Source: an uncultured Candidatus Binatia bacterium
GTDB taxonomy: Bacteria > Desulfobacterota > Binatia > Bin18
DNA length: 64,000 nt
Reading direction: 5' to 3'
Assembly (NCBI GenBank): GCA_958296235.1
Contig: OY282457.1
Coordinates: forward strand, 2,723,338-2,787,337
Shown: positions 26,015 through 33,292 of the stretch, piece by piece
How positions within the stretch are numbered: the stretch's first letter is position 1
How the letters are laid out: each line of letters opens with the position of its first letter
Position numbers and translations under genes: made by a program
The notes under the pieces: model-generated
Databases searched by the model: none
What the model was told of the DNA's origin: nothing
Seen by the model: the letters and a program-made list of their open reading frames with translations, nothing else

Positions 26015-26706
26015 AAACAGATGACATCAAGGCGATCGTCGAAAGTCTGTTATTTGCCTCTGGCGTACCCCTGCCGCTCCGGCGTCTGGTTGAGGTCATT
26101 GGCGCAACCAAGACGGAAGTGAAGGAAGCGCTCGCCGCCCTGCGCGCCGAGTACACCGGCCCCTACCGCGGGGTCCGGCTCAGAGAAGTGGCGGGCGGCT
26201 ATCAGTTTCGGACGGTTGCCGACTATGCCGACTACGTGCACGCCCTGGGTCGGGACAAGCCGGTCAAGCTGAGTCGCGCGGCGCTCGAAACGCTGGCTAT
26301 TATTGCCTATCGTCAACCCGTAACCAAGATCGAGATTGAAGCCATTCGTGGGGTCGATGTGGACGGCGTGTTACACTCGCTCCTCACCCGCAAGCTCATT
26401 ACGGTCCTGGGGCGCAAAGATGTGCCTGGCCGGCCGTGGATATACGGAACGAGCCAGCAGTTTCTTGAAATTTTCAATCTGGATAGTATTACGGACCTTC
26501 CCCCGCTGCCTGAACTCCATGCGCCAACGGCAAATACGTATGCAAAAGACACCCCGGACTCAACGGCTCCAGAAGATTCTGAGTCAAGCCGGGCTCTCCT
26601 CGCGGCGAGCGGCGGAACAGTTGATCCAAGCCGGCCGCGTGCGGGTGAATGGACAAACGGTCACACGTCTGGGAACAATCGCGGACCCGCGACAGGACCA
26701 CATTGA
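26011..26706 (+). CDS. scpB: Segregation and condensation protein B with a tail overlapping rluB
   Basis: Winged-helix partner of ScpA in the condensin complex. The core (about 1-175) has ESLLFASGVPLPLRRL, RLREVAGGYQFRT, LETLAIIAYRQPVTKIEIEAIRGV in pieces, and GRPWIYGTSQQFLEIF. The remaining ~55 residues are polar low-complexity sequence read in a different frame from rluB, whose start lies inside scpB, giving a same-strand overlap of about 167 bp. Either this tail is genuine overprinting or a frameshift near 26530 extends the frame artificially. ScpB homologues are commonly near 200 residues, so the excess is moderate. Confidence 0.93.
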   Translation: MKTDDIKAIVESLLFASGVPLPLRRLVEVIGATKTEVKEALAALRAEYTGPYRGVRLREVAGGYQFRTVADYADYVHALGRDKPVKLSRAALETLAIIAYRQPVTKIEIEAIRGVDVDGVLHSLLTRKLITVLGRKDVPGRPWIYGTSQQFLEIFNLDSITDLPPLPELHAPTANTYAKDTPDSTAPEDSESSRALLAASGGTVDPSRPRAGEWTNGHTSGNNRGPATGPH

Positions 26707-27313
26707 AGTGGATGGGCGCCTGATCGAGTTGCCCACCGGTTGGCTCTATTTTCTGCTGCATAAACCGCCCGGTGTGGTCAGTACCCTCAAAGACCCGGAG
26801 GGCCGCCCAACTGTCCGCGATTTGCTCTCCGGTGTGCGCGAACGCGTCTTTCCGGTCGGTCGTCTTGACTATGACTCGTCCGGGCTGCTGCTGCTGACAA
26901 ATGACGGAGCGCTGACGGAACGTCTGCTCCATCCGCGTTTTCAGGCACCTCGCACCTATCAGGCAAAGGTGGGCGGCGTGGTTGCCAGAAGAGCGCTGGC
27001 CGAGCTTCGCCACGGCGTACAGTTGGACGACGGCACGCTCGCGGCCCCTGCCAAGGTCTATATCCTCCGGGCAACGAGCCGCAAAACCTGGCTCGAACTG
27101 GTGCTGCGCGAAGGACGTAACCGCGAAGTGCGCCGGATGTGTGAAGCGCTTGGCTATCGGGTGGAAAAACTGGTCCGGGTACAGTACGGCCCGCTCAGTT
27201 TGGATGTGCCGGTAGGCGCCTACCGGACGCTTACTCCACAAGAGATCAAACAACTGAAGCGTCTGGTCGAAAAGCCCGCGCGCTCACGGCCCGAAATCCA
27301 GCCTCGGTCTTGA
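26540..27313 (+). CDS. rluB: 23S rRNA pseudouridine synthase, RluB/RsuA family
   Basis: A 257-residue pseudouridine synthase with an S4 RNA-binding domain at about 8-55 (RLQKILSQAGLSSRRAAE, IQAGRVRVNGQ) and the catalytic domain with Asp110 in VFPVGRLDYDSSGLLLLTNDG. GRNREVRRMCEALGY and LVRVQYGPL near the C-terminus are conserved. Start ATG 26540, or ATG 26519 seven codons earlier; both lie within scpB. The scpA-scpB-rluB order is common in Deltaproteobacteria and Firmicutes. Confidence 0.94.
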   Translation: MQKTPRTQRLQKILSQAGLSSRRAAEQLIQAGRVRVNGQTVTRLGTIADPRQDHIEVDGRLIELPTGWLYFLLHKPPGVVSTLKDPEGRPTVRDLLSGVRERVFPVGRLDYDSSGLLLLTNDGALTERLLHPRFQAPRTYQAKVGGVVARRALAELRHGVQLDDGTLAAPAKVYILRATSRKTWLELVLREGRNREVRRMCEALGYRVEKLVRVQYGPLSLDVPVGAYRTLTPQEIKQLKRLVEKPARSRPEIQPRS

Positions 27314-27338
27314 CTCTCCCGTTTCAGAGCGATACATC
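27310..27338 (+). promoter_or_regulatory. Possible promoter for tRNA-fMet
   Basis: TTGACT (27310-27315), 17 bp, then TACATC (27333-27338), about 35 bp before the tRNA. The -35 box is good and the -10 box weak. Confidence 0.3.
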
Positions 27339-27372
27339 TGTCCCACGCAGTACAAGCTGCATGTCTGTCCTG

Positions 27373-27446
<74 letters not shown>

Positions 27447-27451
27447 CCTAT

Positions 27452-27486
27452 GAGAGCCCCGTAAGTTCAACAACTTCGGGGCTCTC
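27452..27486 (+). terminator. Terminator after tRNA-fMet
   Basis: GAGAGCCCCG (27452-27461) pairs with CGGGGCTCTC (27477-27486), and the intervening AAGTT/AACTT extends the hairpin. The stem is 15 bp with a short loop. No T tract follows. Confidence 0.8.
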
Positions 27487-27525
27487 GCCATTATACGGCC
27501 CGTTAAACAAGCGCAGAGTGTACGT

Positions 27526-29265
27526 ATGGAATCAGACACGATGCCCGACAACGATACTATTCGTTACCAGCCCGACGAAAATCCACCGCCCCTGCTCTCC
27601 TTCGGTATCGGCTTTCAGGCGGCCCTGCTCGTGATAGGTGGGATAGTGCTGACCCCGGCGATTGTGATCCGGGCGGCCGGCCAGAGCGAGGGCTATCTAT
27701 CCTGGGCGATCTTCGCGGCGCTCATCATCAGCGGGGCAACCACCATCCTGCAAGCCGTCCGGGTCGGACGCTTCGGAGCCGGTCACATCCTTATCATGGG
27801 GACCTCCGGCGCCTTCATTGCGGTGTGCATTACTGCGCTGGTGGAGGGCGGACCGGCCTTGCTGGCGACGCTCATCGTTATCTCGTCCTTGTTTCAGTTC
27901 GTCCTGGCGACTCGGCTGTCGCTCTTACGCCGGATCATTACGCCGGTTGTTTCGGGGACGGTGGTCGCGCTGATTGCCGTGACCATTATGCCCATCGCAT
28001 TTCAGATGGTGTCGGCCGTGCCTCAGGGCGCGTCGCCGGCAGCGGCCCCAGTGTCCGCCACTGCCACCCTGATCGCGATTGCGGCGCTGGCCTTGCGCGC
28101 GTCCGGGGTATGGCGGCTCTGGGCGCCGGTCATCGGCATTGCGGTGGGCTGTGTGGTCGCCTCGCTCTTCGGGCTGTATGACGTTGCGCGTGTGGCCGAA
28201 GCGGCCTGGGTCGGTGTGCCGGCATCCGGCTGGGCCGGCTTTGAGCTGTCATTTGGGAGCGAATTCTGGGTGCTTCTGCCGGCGTTCGTGTTTGTGACGC
28301 TGGTCGGCGCCATTGAAACAATAGGCGATGCGGTGGCCATTCAGCGCGTCTCATGGCGCACCCCCCGCGCAGTCGATTTCCGGACGGTCCAGGGGGCGGT
28401 CAACGCAGACGGTCTGGGCAATCTGTTGTCCGGTCTGGCCAGTACTGTGCCGAATACGACCTATTCGAGCAGTATCCCACTCACCGAATTGACCGGAGTG
28501 GCGGCGCGCAATGTCGGGATAAGCCTCGGTCTTGTCTTCATCGCCCTCGCGTTTCTGCCCAAGGTGGCGGCCCTGATACTCGCCATTCCCAGCCCGGTGG
28601 TGGCCGCCTATCTGATGGTGCTGATGGGTATGCTTTTTGTACAGGGCATGAAGATTGTCATGCAGGACGGGCTCGACTATCGGAAAGGCGTGGTGGTCGG
28701 GATTTCCTTCTGGCTCGGTGCCGGCTTTCAGAACCAGGCCATCTTCGCCGACCAACTCGGCGAGCAGTGGGGGGCACTGCTCGGCAACGGCATGACGACC
28801 GGCGGTCTGGCCGTCCTCGTCCTGACCCTGTTCACCGAACTGACGGGGCCGCGTCGCCACCGTCTGGAAATGGACCTGGACATCGCGGCCCTGCCCAAAA
28901 TCGACGGGTTTCTGCGTGAGTTGGCCTCACGCTTCGGCTGGAATACCGCCTCGACGGAGCGCTTGTGCGCGGCCGGCGAGGAAACGCTGCTCAGTCTCGT
29001 GCGACCGGAGGACGCGGATAGCCCCGACAATCGGCGTCTCTTCGTTGTTGCGCGTGGTGCCAGCGCGGCCATTGAGTTGGAATTTGTGGCTGCGGTCGGG
29101 GATGAAAATCTCGAAGATCGCATGGTCCTGCTCGGTGAGGGAGCCACCGCGCCCGAAGAGCGCGAGATTTCTCTCCGCCTGCTGAAGCATTTTGCGGCCT
29201 CGGTTCGCCATCAGCAGTACCACGACATCGACATCGTAACCGTGCGGGTCGAAGCGGCGCGCTAG
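27526..29265 (+). CDS. NCS2 (uracil-xanthine) permease fused to a C-terminal HATPase-like domain
   Basis: Residues about 20-440 form a nucleobase:cation symporter-2 transporter with some 12-14 membrane segments. Conserved parts include VFVTLVGAIETIGDAVAIQ, the QGAVNADGLGNLLSGLASTVPNTTYSSS loop (core NADGLGNLLSGL), and GMLFVQGMKI. From about 445 to the end is a soluble domain (MDLDIAALPKIDGFLRELA, TERLCAAGEETLLSLV, FVVARGASAAIELEFVAAVG) that resembles the RsbW/anti-sigma-like GHKL ATPase fold, though the N-box Asn is not evident. Ordinary NCS2 proteins are about 430-460 residues, so the tail is an addition. Substrate is probably a purine or pyrimidine; the tail may sense or regulate. Confidence 0.87.
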   Translation: MESDTMPDNDTIRYQPDENPPPLLSFGIGFQAALLVIGGIVLTPAIVIRAAGQSEGYLSWAIFAALIISGATTILQAVRVGRFGAGHILIMGTSGAFIAVCITALVEGGPALLATLIVISSLFQFVLATRLSLLRRIITPVVSGTVVALIAVTIMPIAFQMVSAVPQGASPAAAPVSATATLIAIAALALRASGVWRLWAPVIGIAVGCVVASLFGLYDVARVAEAAWVGVPASGWAGFELSFGSEFWVLLPAFVFVTLVGAIETIGDAVAIQRVSWRTPRAVDFRTVQGAVNADGLGNLLSGLASTVPNTTYSSSIPLTELTGVAARNVGISLGLVFIALAFLPKVAALILAIPSPVVAAYLMVLMGMLFVQGMKIVMQDGLDYRKGVVVGISFWLGAGFQNQAIFADQLGEQWGALLGNGMTTGGLAVLVLTLFTELTGPRRHRLEMDLDIAALPKIDGFLRELASRFGWNTASTERLCAAGEETLLSLVRPEDADSPDNRRLFVVARGASAAIELEFVAAVGDENLEDRMVLLGEGATAPEEREISLRLLKHFAASVRHQQYHDIDIVTVRVEAAR

Positions 29266-29270
29266 GCTCG

Positions 29271-29301
29271 TCAGAAGGGGATTGGGAGTTATCCCCTCTG
29301 A
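29271..29301. terminator. Bidirectional hairpin between the NCS2 permease and amidase genes
   Basis: TCAG-A-AGGGGAT (29271-29282) pairs with ATCCCCTCTGA (29291-29301), an 11-bp stem with one bulged A and an 8-nt loop, just after the permease stop in a convergent gap. There is no T run. Confidence 0.5.
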
Positions 29302-29348
29302 TCTCCTCGGAAGGGTGGCCGCAGGCCGAGGTGGGTTCCTGGGGGCAG

Positions 29349-29373
29349 GGCAACCACGGAGGGTTGCCTCTAC
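29349..29373 (-). repeat. GTAG-headed REP-like palindrome at the amidase stop
   Basis: On the minus strand GTAG (29373-29370) is followed by the palindrome GGCAACC...GGTTGCC (arms 29362-29368 and 29349-29355). The TAG of the head is the stop codon of the amidase. It belongs with the hairpins at 23349 and 42256. Confidence 0.6.
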
Positions 29374-30794
29374 ATTTTGGGGGTGAGGGACGGTCTGGCC
29401 TTCTGCCAGGGGCATATCTTCTCGAACGCCGCGGAGGCGCGCAGCACGCCGGCGTCGTCAAACCGTCGCCCGACAATCTGGAGGCCAACCGGTAAGCCAG
29501 CTTTCGTAAATCCACACGGAATTGATGCCGCGGGGTTGCCGGTCAGGTTGAAGGGAAACGTAAAAGCGAGCCATTCATACGGGGCGAGGCGCGTGCCATT
29601 CACCGATTTGGCGTTATCCACCCCGACCGCAAACGGTGGGCAGGGCAGGGTTGGGGTGAGCAGCAGGGTGTATTTCTCAAAAAACTTCTGGACTCCGGTA
29701 TTCCAGTCCAGACGCTCAAACCACGAGTTAATATAGTGGTTGGCTTTCCATTGGTGCGTTTTTTCAATCAGCTTCACCAGATTGGGATCAATATCCGACC
29801 GGCGCGTTGCGAGCGCCGGTCCCAACCGTGCGGCAATCCCGCCACAAAACAGACCCTCCCAGGCCGGTTGCGGGTTTGGCCACTTGGGTTTGACAGTTTC
29901 GACCCGACACCCCAAGTCCCTGAACCGCCGGGCCGCTTTGGCGCACAGGGCTTTGACCTCCGGGTCAAGCGCCTTGGTAAAGCCCAGATCGTCACACCAG
30001 GCCACCCGCCAGCCTGTCAGTGAGCCCTTGAGGGTTTTGACATAGTCGGTCGTGTCCGCGGGTAAAGAGTACTGATCGCGACCGTCCGGCCCTGCCGTGA
30101 CGTTCAGCATGAGCGCGGCATCAGCCACCGTTCGCGTCATCGGCCCAACATGCGACAAACTCCAGGCTCCGCTCGGCGGATACACCGGAATCCGGCCAAA
30201 AGACGGCTTGATCCCATATACCCCGCTGAACGACGAAGGGATACGAATCGAGCCGCCCCCGTCCGTTCCTATGGCCAGGGGTCCCAGGCCGGCTGCAAGC
30301 GCCGCTCCGGCCCCACCGCTTGAGCCACCCGGTGTCAGGGCGACATTCCACGGATTCCGGGTTGGTCCGAATAAGAGATTGTGCGTGACTCCCAGCCAGC
30401 CGAATGTTGGCGTGTTTGTCTTGCCGAGTTGAATGCCTCCGGCCGCTTTCATGCGCGCCACCATAGGCGCATCTTCGGTCGGGATATTGTCGGCGAACAG
30501 CGGTGTCCCAAACGTGGTGCGCACCCCCTTGGTTACCACCAAATCCTTGGTTGAGAACGGCACGCCGTGGAGTGGGCCAAGTGAAGCCGAGTTCTGCATG
30601 AGCATCTTCTCGGCTTTGCGCGCGTCGCGCAGCGCGGCTTTGTCCGTCAGGGTGACAAAGGCGTTGAGGTGTGGATTGAGTTGGTCAATCCGATCAAGTA
30701 CCGCGCGCGTGACTTCGACCGGGGAGAGCTGTTTACGCCGAATCGCTTTCGCCAGTTCGGTTGCGGACAGCCAGCAGATATCGTCCTGTGCCAT
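29370..30794 (-). CDS. Amidase (amidase signature family)
   Basis: A 474-residue hydrolase of carboxamides with the Ser-cisSer-Lys triad: Lys83 in GVPFSTKDL, Ser158 in TPGGSSGGAG and nucleophile Ser182 in GTDGGGSIRIP. The 24-residue gap between the two serines matches the family. No signal peptide, so cytoplasmic. AAGGAGG precedes ATG 30794. GatA-type use is unlikely, as gatB and gatC are not present; this is more likely a catabolic amidase. The nearby dimethylformamidase gives an amide-degrading theme, but the two loci are separated by other genes. Confidence 0.93.
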   Translation of the reverse strand: MAQDDICWLSATELAKAIRRKQLSPVEVTRAVLDRIDQLNPHLNAFVTLTDKAALRDARKAEKMLMQNSASLGPLHGVPFSTKDLVVTKGVRTTFGTPLFADNIPTEDAPMVARMKAAGGIQLGKTNTPTFGWLGVTHNLLFGPTRNPWNVALTPGGSSGGAGAALAAGLGPLAIGTDGGGSIRIPSSFSGVYGIKPSFGRIPVYPPSGAWSLSHVGPMTRTVADAALMLNVTAGPDGRDQYSLPADTTDYVKTLKGSLTGWRVAWCDDLGFTKALDPEVKALCAKAARRFRDLGCRVETVKPKWPNPQPAWEGLFCGGIAARLGPALATRRSDIDPNLVKLIEKTHQWKANHYINSWFERLDWNTGVQKFFEKYTLLLTPTLPCPPFAVGVDNAKSVNGTRLAPYEWLAFTFPFNLTGNPAASIPCGFTKAGLPVGLQIVGRRFDDAGVLRASAAFEKICPWQKARPSLTPKM

Positions 30795-30924
30795 GTCATC
30801 CTCCTTTGCCTTTTCTGTGTACGAATCTTCCAGACAAGAGGCAAGCTCTGGCGTTCCGGTTGGGTTTCAATTGAGAGAGATAATCGTCTTGACGAAGGGC
30901 CGGGAATGGGAGAAAACCAAACCC

Positions 30925-31506
30925 ATGACTGATTTTGAGAAATCCCGAATAACCACTTATTGGCCTCAAGCGTCTGATACCTGGATGAACACCGCATTCC
31001 AACTGGCCAAGGGATATAAAAAGTGGCTAGAAAACCAGATGCTTGAGGCCAGTCATCCACTGGATATACCAGTCCATCATCCTGATCTTCCTGTGATTTT
31101 TACCTGTGCCGGACTGGCATTGGAACTCGCATTCAAGATACTTCTCGCCACAGAAGGGAAGATGATCTTCACGCATACCATAGAAGAGATTTATAAGAAG
31201 TTCACACCAGAAACACAAAAGCAAGTGATAGATTGTATGGTGGGAGGAAACAGTCAACACCTTTCCTCTCACCGAGCTGAGATGCTCGGAAAAGAATATT
31301 TCAGGATACTCAAAAACAAATACGATGTCCGAGACCTTAAATACTACAACGTGGGGAGCAAAACAAAGAAGGGGTGGTGGTCATCGAATAACTCACGTTT
31401 GTTGGCAGAAGATATGCCGCGCCCGTACTCATTATATGAAGTAGACCGTCTCAGAAAATGTCTTCTGTCTTTGGCGAAGGAGAAGAAGCCACCGTTACCA
31501 ATGTAA
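30925..31506 (+). CDS. HEPN-like helical protein (uncharacterised)
   Basis: A 193-residue soluble, helix-rich protein with AT-richer composition than its neighbours. The segment FTCAGLALELAFKILLATEG followed by FTHTIEEIYKKF near 60-95 matches the pattern of HEPN domains, in which an aliphatic-E-x-x-hK helix is followed by a tHxlxxLy helix. The catalytic RxxxxH motif of HEPN RNases is not evident. Such proteins occur in toxin-antitoxin and antiphage loci, but none of the usual partners is adjacent. The frame is open upstream through the amidase antisense region; ATG 30925 is chosen because it lies outside the amidase and is preceded by GGGAG. Confidence 0.6.
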   Translation: MTDFEKSRITTYWPQASDTWMNTAFQLAKGYKKWLENQMLEASHPLDIPVHHPDLPVIFTCAGLALELAFKILLATEGKMIFTHTIEEIYKKFTPETQKQVIDCMVGGNSQHLSSHRAEMLGKEYFRILKNKYDVRDLKYYNVGSKTKKGWWSSNNSRLLAEDMPRPYSLYEVDRLRKCLLSLAKEKKPPLPM

Positions 31507-31649
31507 GTAAGTACGCTGTTTCGATGAGGCCAGGGGTCACACCCGGAGCCGCATAAAGTATATAATTCCCTATGTGTAAGGGCCGACAGCTCAGCAAGAA
31601 CTCACTGTATTACGAATAACGCGCGTGTGGACTGGCTGAACGAATCCCT

Positions 31650-31666
31650 GCGGGCAAGATGCCCGC
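31650..31666. repeat. GC-rich dispersed-type hairpin
   Basis: GCGGGCA-AGA-TGCCCGC is a perfect 7-bp hairpin followed by GCTCCCAG. It is of a type often dispersed in environmental genomes. The spacer 31507-31774 shows nothing else. Confidence 0.4.
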
Positions 31667-31774
31667 GCTCCCAGAACCTTCCGTCCGTACCTTGTCACTG
31701 TTTGGGCTGAATGGTAGGGTTCCCCTCAATTTTACGGTTCATCCCTCGACTCGAACGCATTCAGGAGTTTATAC

Positions 31775-32653
31775 ATGCCCGAACAGACAGCAGACATTTC
31801 AGCCCAACGTGTGGCTTATCGTGTTGAAGAAGAACTGACCATTGTCGGCGACGCCTGGGGTGAGGCCGACAACCCGCCGGTCCTGCTCCTGCACGGTGGC
31901 GGCCAAACGCGCTTTGCCTGGGGGAATACGGCCCGGACCCTGGCCGAGCAAGGCTGGTATGCCGTATCCTTGGACCTGCGCGGTCACGGCGAGAGTGGCT
32001 GGGCTCCAGACGGCAACTACAATATCGAGAAATTTTCCGCAGATCTCCACATTGTGTTGGGTCACTTCGACCAGCGCCCGGTCCTGGTGGGGGCCTCCCT
32101 GGGCGGCATTACCTCAATGCTGACCGAAGGGGAAGCGCCGCAGCCGGTCAGCGCCGGGGTAGTGCTGGTCGATGTCACGCCGCGGGTAGAGCAAAAAGGC
32201 GTGGACCGTATCCGGGCGTTCATGACCGCCCGACCCGACGGCTTTGAGAATCTGGAAGAAGTCGCCGATACCATCGCCGCCTATATTCCTCACCGCCCCC
32301 GCCCAAAGGACGTGAGCGGTCTGGCCAAAAACCTGCGTAAGGGAGAGGACGGCCGCTACCGTTGGCACTGGGACCCGAACCTCATGAGCCCGGCCCGTTT
32401 TCGGCGCGACCCCGAACGGCTTATGGCCGCGGCTCGTGGGCTGCGGCGGGTGCCGACCCTGCTGGTCCGGGGGAAGCTCAGCGATGTGATCAGCGACGAA
32501 ACGACCCAGGAATTTCTCGACGCCGTGCCGCACGCCAAATATATCGATGTGTCTGACGCCGGCCATATGGTCGCCGGGGATAAGAACGACATCTTCAGCC
32601 GGGCCGTGATTGAGTTCCTGACCGATATCAAGACAACCGCGCCGGCAGCTTAG
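31775..32653 (+). CDS. Alpha/beta hydrolase
   Basis: A 292-residue alpha/beta hydrolase. LLLHGGGQTRFAWG near 37 is the oxyanion region, LDLRGHGESGWAPDGNY the following turn, GASLGG the elbow with Ser108, and SDAGHMVAGD the catalytic-histidine segment near 267. The elbow has Ala in place of the more common His before Ser. A cap domain spans about 130-215. Cytoplasmic; likely an ester, lactone or C-C bond hydrolase. It is 193 bp upstream of the dimethylformamidase genes on the same strand but separated from them by a hairpin repeat, so co-transcription is uncertain. Confidence 0.88.
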   Translation: MPEQTADISAQRVAYRVEEELTIVGDAWGEADNPPVLLLHGGGQTRFAWGNTARTLAEQGWYAVSLDLRGHGESGWAPDGNYNIEKFSADLHIVLGHFDQRPVLVGASLGGITSMLTEGEAPQPVSAGVVLVDVTPRVEQKGVDRIRAFMTARPDGFENLEEVADTIAAYIPHRPRPKDVSGLAKNLRKGEDGRYRWHWDPNLMSPARFRRDPERLMAAARGLRRVPTLLVRGKLSDVISDETTQEFLDAVPHAKYIDVSDAGHMVAGDKNDIFSRAVIEFLTDIKTTAPAA

Positions 32654-32688
32654 GCAAATTGCGATTCTGTGTAGCCGCCCCCCGCTGG

Positions 32689-32709
32689 ATGCCGGACCAC
32701 CTCCGGCAT
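32689..32709. repeat. Dispersed-type hairpin upstream of the dimethylformamidase genes
   Basis: ATGCCGGA (32689-32696) and TCCGGCAT (32702-32709) are a perfect 8-bp stem with loop CCACC, followed by GACGGGAGT. The form CTGGAT-hairpin-GACGGG is a common intergenic repeat type. It may terminate the hydrolase transcript. Confidence 0.45.
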
Positions 32710-32845
32710 GACGGGAGTCCCCTGCACGAAACTCGTCGTTAGGTCGCATCAGCGCTTGCCGAAAAATCTTGGCTTTCGCAATGGAGCCGGCTAGGCTGGG
32801 AGCCAGTTCGCTGTGCGATCTATTGCGAGACAAAAGGAGAGCCAG

Positions 32846-33268
32846 ATGGAAAACAAGCCGGAAAAAACGGCGCTGCAAGACGATTACTCCTACCGGGCGG
32901 TCGATGCCTATAACACCCGGATGTATCTTCTCCCGGCTTTGACTGACCCCGAGCGCCGCGCCGCGCTTATTGCCGAGCACCGTGCCCGGCCGCTGTATGA
33001 GGCCGCCCAGCCCGGCAAGCCCGCCCCAATGGACAGTCCTGACCTTGCCCGCCTGCTGGACCGCCTGCGGGTCGTTCCCCAGCAGGACAAACACGTCATT
33101 GTCGAAACGCGCCCCTGGGAAGAATATCGCATTGGTGTTCTGCCCGGCGTCCGGGGCAAAGCGGTTGCAATAACGGATGAAGCCTATCCCACGCGGGAGG
33201 ACGCTGAGCATGCGATTTTCCTCAAACGCCTCAATGCCTTACTTGACGCGTATGGGATTGCGGACTAA
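32846..33268 (+). CDS. dmfA1: N,N-dimethylformamidase small (alpha) subunit
   Basis: A 140-residue protein matching the small subunit of dimethylformamidase in size and position, directly before the large subunit. Recognisable features are DDYSYRAVDAYNTRMYLLP near the start, HVIVETRPWEEYRIGVLPGVRG in the middle and DEAYPTREDAEHAIFLKRL near the end. Together the subunits hydrolyse dimethylformamide to dimethylamine and formate. AAAAGGAGAG precedes ATG 32846, a strong ribosome site. The gap to the large-subunit gene is 24 bp. Confidence 0.85.
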   Translation: MENKPEKTALQDDYSYRAVDAYNTRMYLLPALTDPERRAALIAEHRARPLYEAAQPGKPAPMDSPDLARLLDRLRVVPQQDKHVIVETRPWEEYRIGVLPGVRGKAVAITDEAYPTREDAEHAIFLKRLNALLDAYGIAD

Positions 33269-33292
33269 GCCGCGGTTTGTAAGGAGAGACGT

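Noticed and set aside
30433..30924. N-terminal extension of the HEPN-like protein through the amidase antisense region
   Set aside because: The extra 164 residues are antisense to the conserved amidase N-terminus and have shadow-frame composition; ATG 30925 with an upstream GGGAG is a better start.
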